From positions 62,001 through 126,000 of the forward strand of contig PABP01000023.1 of NCBI GenBank assembly GCA_002699585.1: a stretch of 64,000 bases of DNA, in the 5' to 3' direction. The position numbers and the translations under genes were made by a program. This DNA is from Anaerolineaceae bacterium (GTDB lineage: Bacteria > Chloroflexota > Anaerolineae > Aggregatilineales > Phototrophicaceae). Under the pieces are notes generated by a model that saw only the letters and a program-made list of their open reading frames with translations, did no database searches and was not told where the DNA came from. Shown here one piece after another: positions 19,017-26,500 of the stretch. Each line of letters begins with the position of its first letter. Positions within the stretch are counted from its first letter, which is position 1.

Positions 19017-19469
19017 ATGGCAAACAATGAACGTGGTCGCAAACTCCTGATTCGTAGTGCGATGGTCACAGGCACAACCATTGCCACTCTGGTTGGCACC
19101 TCAAATCTGGCAATGCTTGATGCCCGTGCGCTCCAGGCGACCCTAACCCCATCAAATACAGCAAACGAAGTCGCTCTGATCACAGAAGCGGCGCCTCAGT
19201 TAGCTGATACAGATATAATGAACACCGCTCCTAACATTACAATCTTGCATACTGCACCCAGTGTCACGGTACTGCGGCAATCGAGCACGACCCAGCAGGT
19301 TGCTTCAGCGAACAACAGTGTGATTCAGCCGCCTGTCCCCGCAGAAATTGCGCCGCCGGATCCTATTATCCAGTCGCAGCCGAATACCACTGTTCAGCAA
19401 AGCGCACCACAAGCCAACAATCCGATTACTCAGAGTCCGGTTCGTCCGCGTACGCGGTCATCCCGCTAG
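19017..19469 (+). CDS. Small membrane-anchored/secreted protein, first gene of the redox operon
   Basis: 150 residues from ATG 19017, chosen over an upstream in-frame start because GGAGA lies about 8 nt before it. Residues about 8-35 contain a basic N-terminus and a weakly hydrophobic stretch (RKLLIRSAMVTGTTIATLVG) that could be a Tat-like or ordinary signal segment; RGRKLL is only loosely Tat-like. The rest is low-complexity, rich in Ala, Thr, Pro, Gln and Asn, without a recognised domain. I do not recognise the family. Its position 9 nt before apbE suggests a structural or carrier role in the same envelope redox pathway. Confidence 0.7.
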   Translation: MANNERGRKLLIRSAMVTGTTIATLVGTSNLAMLDARALQATLTPSNTANEVALITEAAPQLADTDIMNTAPNITILHTAPSVTVLRQSSTTQQVASANNSVIQPPVPAEIAPPDPIIQSQPNTTVQQSAPQANNPITQSPVRPRTRSSR

Positions 19470-19478
19470 GTACTTGCC

Positions 19479-20402
19479 ATGTTGCACTCCCTTGAATTCC
19501 GGGCGATGGGCTGTAGCGCGACGATCCAACTCCAGGGTCCGACAGAAGCTAGCCATGTACTCGATCAGGTACCGGAGCAGATTGCGAAGATAGAAGCGCA
19601 GCTAACGCGCTTTCAGCCAGATAGCAATCTGATGCAATTCAACGCAAAAGCTGGCGAATGGATAGAGGTTAGTCACATGCTCTATGAAAACGTCCTGGCA
19701 GCTAAACAAGCTGCCAGGATCACCAATGGGCGCTACAACCCCCTGGTCTTGCCTGCAATGGTAGTCAACGGCTATGACCGCAGCTTTGAGCAAATGCACA
19801 ATGTAGAAACACAGCTTGCCGTGGAGATCCCTGATTGGCGCAATATCGAAATCAAGGCACGGACCCGACAAATCCGCATTCCAGTCGGAACCGCCATTGA
19901 CCTGGGCGGTATCGGCAAGGGGTGGACCGCTGAATACATCGCCGACCAACTGGCTGAGATCGGCCCCTGTCTGGTTGACTTTGGCGGCGATATTGTCGCC
20001 AGGGGTGCGCCGGATGGTTATTCAGGTTGGCCGATTGATATCGAAGACCCGAATACAGGCGAAATCTTTGCCACCGTGACCTTGCAGGATAGCGCTATCG
20101 CCACCAGTGGCATCGACTATCGCCGCTGGCAAAATGCGAATGGTGATTTGTTTCATCACATTATCAACCCCGATACGGGCCAACCTGCGCGAACAGACGT
20201 CTTCTCAGCGACCGTTATCCATCCGCATGCTCCTACAGCAGAAGCTTATGCCAAAGCCGTTCTCATTCAGGGTGCCCAGAGTGGCCTCTCGTGGTTGTCA
20301 CAACAGTGGCATGGCTGCGGCTTAACCTTCAGTCAGGAGGGCGCGGTTTTATCGACATCTAATTTTGAACAATACATTCAAGGAAGGATATTCACTTCAT
20401 GA
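19479..20402 (+). CDS. apbE: FAD:protein FMN transferase (ApbE family)
   Basis: 307 residues. ApbE enzymes move FMN from FAD onto a Thr or Ser of an acceptor flavoprotein, using Mg2+. The frame has the family landmarks FRAMGCSATIQL at the N-terminus, ARITNGRYNPLV (about 79-90), DLGGIGKGWTAE (141-152), LVDFGGDIVARG (165-176), IATSGIDYRRW and HHIINPDTGQPA. There is no lipoprotein signal, unlike many ApbE proteins, so it is probably cytoplasmic. No FMN-binding acceptor domain with the usual Ser/Thr-Gly-Ala-Thr motif is obvious in the operon, so its target is open. It overlaps the next gene by 4 nt (ATGA), indicating translational coupling. Confidence 0.93.
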   Translation: MLHSLEFRAMGCSATIQLQGPTEASHVLDQVPEQIAKIEAQLTRFQPDSNLMQFNAKAGEWIEVSHMLYENVLAAKQAARITNGRYNPLVLPAMVVNGYDRSFEQMHNVETQLAVEIPDWRNIEIKARTRQIRIPVGTAIDLGGIGKGWTAEYIADQLAEIGPCLVDFGGDIVARGAPDGYSGWPIDIEDPNTGEIFATVTLQDSAIATSGIDYRRWQNANGDLFHHIINPDTGQPARTDVFSATVIHPHAPTAEAYAKAVLIQGAQSGLSWLSQQWHGCGLTFSQEGAVLSTSNFEQYIQGRIFTS

Positions 20403-21550
20403 AACGCTTGCTAATGGTTCTTACACTGCTGCTGATTGCAGCGGTACCGTCTCTTGCTCAGTCGCAAGCCGATCTCATCACATTAAACGATGCGACCCCA
20501 TCCATTGATGTGGCGATTTCTCTACCGCCAGATGCGACTGGCGCCATCTCGCTCAATCTATCGAATGCTGCCGTAACCATTAAAAACGAAAATAATACGG
20601 TTGTTTTCTATGCGGCAGATGAGCGCATCCATAGTCTGGACTTCAACATTGCGCCGAATACTGGCCCACATACGCTGACGGTGGAACGACTCACGGGTTA
20701 CAGCGAAGCCTATGTCAATGTGATGTCACTGCCGGAACTGGCCATGTACGGTTCAGCGGACTTAGTCTCTAGCAATCAGATTTCGCTCAATCAGGAAGCT
20801 GATCTGACTCTCAACATGGATCATCCAGGTGAAACGGTCGCAATCAATATCCCTGAAGGCACAACAGGCGTGGTGACTGCCAGCTTCCCTGGCGCAAATG
20901 CAGGAACGCAACTGGTAGATAGCCGAGGCCTACTTATTGCACAATCCGGTGGTGGGCACGTCGACGGCCTGAACTTCATGCTGGATGCAGGACAGTATCA
21001 CTTTACGATCCGTAGCAGCAATCTGACGGATCAGATAGTTGCTGGTGTACGAGCTGTATCGACAGAAGAAGCTGGCTTGCAAGTTCTGGAAGCACCAGCT
21101 GCAGTAACAGAAACAGTCAGTACCTCAAACAACAATTGCACGGGTATTGTCCTCTACAGCTCAGTGAATCTGCGTAGTGGGCCAGGAACAGGTTACAGCG
21201 TACTTGACTACGGCTATCATGGCGATGCTTACCCCATCGGTGGCCAAAATCCGCAGAATAGCTGGGTCGTCATCGGCATGGCAGATGGTAGTTCTGCGTG
21301 GGTATCTCGCGATACAATAAGCATACAGGGTAACTGTAATGAACTAGCCGTGTTCGACATCCCACTTCGCGAAGCACAACCAGCCCAGATTATTATCTCT
21401 GCGCCAAACAACGGCAACACAGCGCCAGTTGTTAGTGCGGCTTCCGCCAACACCACATCCAGCTACCATGATGATGACGACGACGATCATCATGAACATG
21501 AGCGCGATGAATATGAGCGTGATGAACACGAACATGATGATGACGACTAA
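20399..21550 (+). CDS. Secreted SH3b-domain protein with an Asp/His/Glu-rich tail
   Basis: 383 residues. A clear signal peptide (MKRLLMVLTLLLIAAVPSLAQ) is cut at about residue 20. Residues 25-225 are beta-rich with two similar halves of pre-peptidase-like character. A bacterial SH3 domain lies at about 245-313 (SVNLRSGPGTGYSVL, SSAWVSRDTI). The last 29 residues are almost only Asp, His, Glu and Arg, which could chelate metal ions. It is co-translated with apbE and followed by a haem-binding cytochrome with a similar acidic tail. A cell-surface metal- or haem-related role is inferred; no enzyme motif is seen. Confidence 0.8.
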   Translation: MKRLLMVLTLLLIAAVPSLAQSQADLITLNDATPSIDVAISLPPDATGAISLNLSNAAVTIKNENNTVVFYAADERIHSLDFNIAPNTGPHTLTVERLTGYSEAYVNVMSLPELAMYGSADLVSSNQISLNQEADLTLNMDHPGETVAINIPEGTTGVVTASFPGANAGTQLVDSRGLLIAQSGGGHVDGLNFMLDAGQYHFTIRSSNLTDQIVAGVRAVSTEEAGLQVLEAPAAVTETVSTSNNNCTGIVLYSSVNLRSGPGTGYSVLDYGYHGDAYPIGGQNPQNSWVVIGMADGSSAWVSRDTISIQGNCNELAVFDIPLREAQPAQIIISAPNNGNTAPVVSAASANTTSSYHDDDDDDHHEHERDEYERDEHEHDDDD

Positions 21551-21647
21551 TTCAAACTAGGAAATGACGATGGATGCCTGTTTGTCAGCGCGATGGGCGT
21601 CCATCCGTTTGTATCATGATTCATTCTCTATACAGAAAAGGCAAAAC

Positions 21648-22193
21648 ATGAACAGCACCACATCGCAACAAACACCTAATCGCAACACAAGGAAACTCGC
21701 CCTATACGGCGTCGGAACCATCATCGTTGTTTTTGTGATTATGCAGTTTGTACGGTTTTTTGTGCCGGAATTTGCACTCGATAATCCGCCTGTCACCAAT
21801 ACGGTTGCCTGGGACTCGCCAGAAACTGAAGCGCTATGGAAGACAGCCTGCGCAGATTGTCATTCAAACGAGACAGTTTATCCCTGGTACTCCTATGTGG
21901 CCCCCGTTGGTTGGCTCGTTGCCCACGATACCCATGAAGGTCGTGACAAACTGAACATCTCCAATGGTAGCCGTATCGAACTCGACGAGATGATTGAAGT
22001 CATTGAAGAGGGTGAAATGCCTTTGCCAATTTACACGGTCATGCATCCCGATGCTGCCCTGACCGATAGCCAGCGTACAGCGCTTGTCGAAGGTCTGCGC
22101 GCGACATTCGGTACCACCTCAACCCATACGACACCTGTAACCAGCACCAACAATGACGATGATGGTGGCGATCATGACGAGGATGATGATTAG
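21648..22193 (+). CDS. Membrane-anchored haem-binding c-type cytochrome (Haem_bd-like) with an acidic tail
   Basis: 181 residues from ATG 21648, preceded by AAAAGG at a good distance. An in-frame start at 21564 would give a hydrophilic extension with no ribosome site. Residues about 17-38 form a membrane anchor. The c-type haem motif C68-A-D-C-H72 is followed by NETVYPWYSYVAPVGW and EGEMPLPIYTVMHPDA, which match the Haem_bd domain family. The C-terminus is Asp-rich (DDDGGDHDEDDD). It likely passes electrons outside the membrane together with the ferric-reductase-like protein encoded 43 nt downstream. Confidence 0.85.
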   Translation: MNSTTSQQTPNRNTRKLALYGVGTIIVVFVIMQFVRFFVPEFALDNPPVTNTVAWDSPETEALWKTACADCHSNETVYPWYSYVAPVGWLVAHDTHEGRDKLNISNGSRIELDEMIEVIEEGEMPLPIYTVMHPDAALTDSQRTALVEGLRATFGTTSTHTTPVTSTNNDDDGGDHDEDDD

Positions 22194-22236
22194 ATTGTTA
22201 GGTAGGGCGTCTTAACCTGACAGAAAGTAAACAATA

Positions 22237-22941
22237 ATGACGAAATCAACCAGAAAGACCGATATTGCCGTGACGATTATCAGCGTTATCGTCATCGCTA
22301 TCTCAGCCTGGTGGCTGTTTAACAGTGGTGCCATGAGTATCCCACTGGATCAGGATCCCAAGTTATCATGGCACCTCGTGCGCTCGGCAGGCATTTTCTC
22401 TTATGTGCTGCTGCTTGCATCAACGATCTGGGGTCTGTTTATCAGTGGGCAGATCGTCAAAGATTGGTCGCCTGGACCGGTTTCGATGACTTTGCACGCC
22501 ACTGTGTCCTGGTTGGCCGTAATTCTGGGCCTGGGACATGGTCTGCTACTCATGCTTGACGACTATTTTACTTATACGCTCTCGGATATTCTGGTGCCGT
22601 TCACGGGGCCATACCGTCCAGAGGTCGTCGGTCTGGGGACACTGGCCTTCTGGTTGCTACTCATCATCAGCCTGAGTTTCCCATTCAAAAAGCGTATGGG
22701 ACATAAGCTATGGTTGACTCTGCATCTCACCAGCTATGTCGCTTTTGGAATGGTAACGTTGCATGGTCTTTTCGCTGGCACAGATAGTACGCTGCTGGGG
22801 TTCCGCATTCTCATCAGCGTGGGTGTTCTTAGTGTTCTGGCATTGCTTGTCATTCGCATGCGCAGGGACCGCAATAAGGCCAATCAGCGACAAGCTTCAC
22901 GTCGCGCGGTGCGTCAAAAACGATCAACATTAGCCAACTAG
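22237..22941 (+). CDS. Ferric-reductase-like transmembrane haem protein (YedZ/MsrQ-like fold)
   Basis: 234 residues with about six membrane helices (near 10-28, 47-67, 83-105, 130-150, 162-182, 190-208). His residues in paired helices (TLHATVSW, GLGHGLL, LTLHLTSY, TLHGLFAG) are placed as b-type haem ligands, as in ferric reductase-like transmembrane domains. No FAD/NAD-binding domain is attached. The C-terminus is a basic cytoplasmic tail. It is the last gene of the redox operon and is the likely electron conduit to the cytochrome. It ends 31 bp before the convergent histidine kinase gene, with no obvious terminator between them. Confidence 0.82.
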   Translation: MTKSTRKTDIAVTIISVIVIAISAWWLFNSGAMSIPLDQDPKLSWHLVRSAGIFSYVLLLASTIWGLFISGQIVKDWSPGPVSMTLHATVSWLAVILGLGHGLLLMLDDYFTYTLSDILVPFTGPYRPEVVGLGTLAFWLLLIISLSFPFKKRMGHKLWLTLHLTSYVAFGMVTLHGLFAGTDSTLLGFRILISVGVLSVLALLVIRMRRDRNKANQRQASRRAVRQKRSTLAN

Positions 22942-22972
22942 AAAAACGGTCATCTCAGTTTGTGGGCGTGGT

Positions 22973-24406
22973 CTAGGCTGTATAGGGGATATGCAGCTCA
23001 AAGACCGCGCCTTTTGTTTTGCCTTCGCTCTTTGCAGTGACATGCCCACCGTACTGCTTAAGCAGTGCCTCTACAATAGATAACCCCAGACCTGTTCCTT
23101 CATACGAACTGCGGGCATCTTCTGTCCGGTAGAAACGGTTGAATAATTGTTCGGCCTGCACACTGTCGAAACCAATGCCCGAATCTTCAACTCGGATTAG
23201 CAATTGGCCCGGTTCCTGGCTGACACTGAGGCGGATTTTGCCCTCATGCGTGTATTTGATGGCATTCCCCAAAAGGTTATCGAGCACCAGCCGCAGATGA
23301 TTCACAGGAATCGTCAGATCAGGTAGGCTATCAGGCGTATTTAGCTCAAAAGCCAGTCCCTTTCTCTTGGCCGCGATGCGCCACTGGCGCACAATATCAT
23401 GGATTGCAGAGGTGGTATCAATGACGACAGCATCCTCTACCAGTCGCCCGTCGTCAATCCGCGCCAGCACCAGCAATGACGAGACCAATTCCGACATATG
23501 GGTAATCTCTTGCTGAATCTCGTCAAAATAGCGTTTCTGCTCAAGGTCTGTAAGGGTACCGTCTTCTAAGGCTTCAAAGCGCAGTCTGAGCGTCATCAAT
23601 GGCGTACGGAGTTCATGGGCGGCATTGCTAACGAAGCTGCGTTGGGCCTTCACCAAGTTCTCGATTTGCTCTGCCATATAGTTAAAACTCTGTGCCAGTT
23701 GATCGACTTCATCCTGGGAATTGGCATCGCCAGCATGGGTTTCAATGCGCGTATCAAAGGCCCCTTCAGCCATTTTGAGCGCGGAGTTGCGCAGTCGCTG
23801 TACCGGTCGTGAAATCGTGCCGGAAAGCCACAGGCTGACCCCGATGACCAAAAAAAGGACGGGTAGCGTCGTACTACCCAGTTGTATCCACTGGCGATGG
23901 ACATCTGCCTGGGCCGGTTCCATAGGTCGTATCAGTATCAAGTAACCCAGTGTCCGTCGCTCATAAAGAATGGGCACTGCCACAAATAAGGATTCTTCCC
24001 CGTTGCGTGCTTGGCGGATGTCACTACCAATCTGGTTGGTTTCCGCTGTCACCAATTCGGGTGTTTTGGGGAGCCGATCCGTTCCATCATAGCCAATGCC
24101 GATGGTAAAGCTAATCAGTCGATAGTTGTGATCAACGACCACATAATCTGTGCGATTGTCATGGTAAAAGTTGGTCATGAGGCGCTGCAACTCACCCCCA
24201 CCTTCACCCTCAAGATAATGCTCAAATGATTCGTTCAGCGTGGCCGCGATCATGAGCGCATCGGTTTCCAGATGATGTTGGTAAAACTCAAGCGTCGCAA
24301 GCTGCAACTGGCGTCCGGCAATGATCAATTGGAGGACGCTGCCTATCAGGACAGTAGCAAGAAACGTGAGGAGAACTCTTTGGCGGATGGTAAACCGCTT
24401 GAGCAT
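22973..24406 (-). CDS. Sensor histidine kinase with a large extracytoplasmic sensor
   Basis: 477 residues. TM1 is at about 9-30, an outer sensor domain at about 31-175, and TM2 at about 178-198. HAMP follows (about 198-250; KMAEGAFDTRIE). The H-box FVSNAAHELRTPLMTL gives phospho-His264. The ATPase domain has LDNLLGNAIKYTHEG and EGTGLGLSIVEALLKQYGG. It starts 3 nt after the response regulator stop, so the two are a co-transcribed pair. The pair converges on the redox operon and shares a tandem operator with it, suggesting that the kinase senses an envelope redox or metal signal. Confidence 0.94.
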   Translation of the reverse strand: MLKRFTIRQRVLLTFLATVLIGSVLQLIIAGRQLQLATLEFYQHHLETDALMIAATLNESFEHYLEGEGGGELQRLMTNFYHDNRTDYVVVDHNYRLISFTIGIGYDGTDRLPKTPELVTAETNQIGSDIRQARNGEESLFVAVPILYERRTLGYLILIRPMEPAQADVHRQWIQLGSTTLPVLFLVIGVSLWLSGTISRPVQRLRNSALKMAEGAFDTRIETHAGDANSQDEVDQLAQSFNYMAEQIENLVKAQRSFVSNAAHELRTPLMTLRLRFEALEDGTLTDLEQKRYFDEIQQEITHMSELVSSLLVLARIDDGRLVEDAVVIDTTSAIHDIVRQWRIAAKRKGLAFELNTPDSLPDLTIPVNHLRLVLDNLLGNAIKYTHEGKIRLSVSQEPGQLLIRVEDSGIGFDSVQAEQLFNRFYRTEDARSSYEGTGLGLSIVEALLKQYGGHVTAKSEGKTKGAVFELHIPYTA

Positions 24407-24409
24407 ATG

Positions 24410-25108
24410 TCATGAGTCCTGTTCTGGGTTCACAAAACGATAGCCAACCCCGCGTACAGTCTGCAGATAAACGGGTTTCGTCGGATTATCCTCCAGCTTC
24501 CCGCGTAGCCAGCTCATATGGACATCGAGTGTCCGCGTATCTCCCAGCCAATCTGTGCCCCATACTTCATCAAAAAGCTGGTCGCGGCTGACGACCTTAC
24601 CGAGGTTGGTCATCAGTAGGGTGAGAATTTCGAATTCTTTTTGGCGCATGGATACTTCGACACCATTCTTCGTGACGGTGTGTGCTTCGATATCTAGCAC
24701 AATATCGCCCACGTTGATGTGCGTCGCTACGGGTACTCCCTGATCGAGACTGACACGACGCAGCATCGCCCGGACATGCGCTTCCAGTTCTTTGTAGCCA
24801 AAGGGCTTAACAAGATAATCGTCGGCGCCTAGTTCCAGGCCATGAATTCGATCAATACTTTCGTCTAGTGCGGTCAACATGATGATGGGCACTGTACTGT
24901 GTTTACGAATCGATTCGCAGACTTGCCAACCATTTAATCCTGGCATCATGACATCAAGCACGATCACATCGGGATTTTCGACAAGGGCTTTACTTAGTCC
25001 TGTGTGGCCATCATTGGCAACGGTAACCTCGTAATCAGCTCGCTCAAAAGCATCCCGTAGTGGGTTTGTTAGCTTTTTTTCATCGTCAATAAGCAATATA
25101 TGTGGCAT
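24410..25108 (-). CDS. OmpR/PhoB-family response regulator of the redox locus
   Basis: 232 residues from ATG 25108 (MPHILLIDDEKK). This start has AGGAAG just upstream and gives the normal receiver N-terminus; a longer frame to 25162 would run over the -10 element. The receiver has Asp8-Asp9, phospho-acceptor Asp52 (VIVLDVMMPG), Thr in MLTALD and Lys in DYLVKPF. The winged helix shows MRQKEFEILTLLM, LDVHMSWLRGKLE and LQTVRGVGYRF. The tandem GATTTAAG repeat upstream of its promoter suggests autoregulation. Confidence 0.94.
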   Translation of the reverse strand: MPHILLIDDEKKLTNPLRDAFERADYEVTVANDGHTGLSKALVENPDVIVLDVMMPGLNGWQVCESIRKHSTVPIIMLTALDESIDRIHGLELGADDYLVKPFGYKELEAHVRAMLRRVSLDQGVPVATHINVGDIVLDIEAHTVTKNGVEVSMRQKEFEILTLLMTNLGKVVSRDQLFDEVWGTDWLGDTRTLDVHMSWLRGKLEDNPTKPVYLQTVRGVGYRFVNPEQDS

Positions 25109-25850
25109 TGGCTTCCTATTACGGACATGATTGTATGTTTCAATTATACGTCTCAACTTCAAGATTTAAGGGAGATTTAAGTCATTAGGTTGCAAATAAA
25201 TATGTGGGCCAATGGTCGGATTCTACTATAGCGCTGGTAAGTTCATTCTTCCGATAAACATACATCTTGATAGCCACGAGTAGACTATCCATTCTCTGGC
25301 AACCAGCCAAAAGATATTGCACGATCAGCGGTACATTGTGTTACCTGTTTGATTTGGTTTGGCGGCTGTACTCTAGAAAATTCGCTATGTTCCCTCCAAC
25401 TAAAAATGTAGATGACCTAAAATTATCGTTGTTATGAAATTAATTTTTCTGTGTGTATAACTGATCATACATTTTTATATGAGTACTAAATCAGACTTCT
25501 GTAATCTACTCTGTTACACAGCTTGTAGTATTCAATCATTCTCCGCCGTATTTTGCCCTCAAAACACAATATTTACTTATATTTTCATGACTTAATTAGT
25601 TGTTAGGCATCTGCAAGGGCTAACCCTTTTATTAGACAAGGGGAGATAGGTGCAAATGCGTGTGCAGCTGTCAATAAATCGTCGATTTTAGACTAACTTA
25701 ATAACAAATAATAGTTTTTGCTGGTCATTCCAGCTACGTCGTTTGGTTCAGTAGACGATTTCAACCACAAATAACACAGTATTTAGCCAGATTGTGACGC
25801 GCGAGACCGTGAATTTTCACGGCCAAATCCGGGCGTATATGAGGTGATAG
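25109..25850. other. 742-bp intergenic region without a gene
   Basis: AT-rich spacer between the divergent response regulator gene and the gene at 25851. At the left it carries the response regulator promoter and operator. The middle (about 25200-25800) has a small GC stem (AGGG-CTAA-CCCT, 25611-25625) followed by a T-rich stretch. I see no conserved reading frame or RNA gene. Confidence 0.5.
25143..25181 (-). promoter_or_regulatory. Response regulator promoter with tandem operator
   Basis: Read on the minus strand: the repeats CTTAAATC-TCC-CTTAAATC (25181-25163), a 14-bp gap, then a perfect -10 TATAAT (25148-25143), 34 nt before the start codon. The repeat nearest the promoter covers the -35 position, as in response-regulator-activated promoters. 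It is the same tandem repeat as at 18916-18934 but in opposite orientation relative to transcription. Confidence 0.75.
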
Positions 25851-26492
25851 ATGAATATGAAACAACTCATTGCTATAGGGGGGCTCATCATCGTAATTGC
25901 CCTTGTCTTTGTTGGGGCAAACTTATTGCAACCATCCAGTGATGGTGATGATGCAAACACGACTCCAGTCGTCGAAGCAAGCCCTGAAGTCGAGTCCACA
26001 TCGATCCCAGATGCAGCGCCTGAAGACACGCCTGATGCGGAGTCCACACAAGAAGTGGAACCGAGTCTTGAACCAGAAGTCACACAAGAAGTGGAAGTTA
26101 CCCAGGAAGTTGAAAGCTTTTATACCGAATTTAGCCTGTATGGGGTGGATGTCGAATTTTTTGATTCCAGCTTAAGGGAACTTGACGCACCACCAGAAGG
26201 GCAGGTATGGGCGCTGGTGACGGCATCCATACTCAACGAGGGCAATCAGGATTTTGTGATTGTAGAGAACACGCTGTACCTGACAGATGGTACGCACACC
26301 TATGTCGCAACATCCGAGAGTGGGGGCTTAAGTCCCTACTTGGTGGGTACGACGGTCGAAGCGAATAACAACATACGGGCGTCAGCGGTATTCCTGGTAC
26401 CTACAGATTTTGAGCCAACAACATTGCAATGGTGCTTTGAAGAAACATGCGATAACGCCATTGAGACGCCTGTTGAGCGTCGGGGGGAATAA
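25851..26492 (+). CDS. Membrane-anchored DUF4352-like beta-sandwich protein
   Basis: 213 residues with GAGGTG just upstream of the ATG. Residues about 5-26 are a membrane anchor, followed by an acidic Glu/Val/Thr-rich linker with repeated TQEVE units (about 30-90). The C-terminal domain (about 92-205; GQVWALVTASILNEGNQ, YVATSESG, ASAVFLVP) has the pattern of DUF4352-type immunoglobulin-like domains. A possible disulfide is C-x4-C near the C-terminus (WCFEETC). It is followed after 8 nt by the giant gene at 26501, so the two are probably co-transcribed and may act together at the surface. Confidence 0.75.
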   Translation: MNMKQLIAIGGLIIVIALVFVGANLLQPSSDGDDANTTPVVEASPEVESTSIPDAAPEDTPDAESTQEVEPSLEPEVTQEVEVTQEVESFYTEFSLYGVDVEFFDSSLRELDAPPEGQVWALVTASILNEGNQDFVIVENTLYLTDGTHTYVATSESGGLSPYLVGTTVEANNNIRASAVFLVPTDFEPTTLQWCFEETCDNAIETPVERRGE

Positions 26493-26500
26493 TAACTATC

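Noticed and set aside
25656-25691. 11-codon frame with an upstream purine-rich site, possible leader peptide
   Set aside because: Too short to support, no attenuator structure after it, and the next gene is about 160 bp away.
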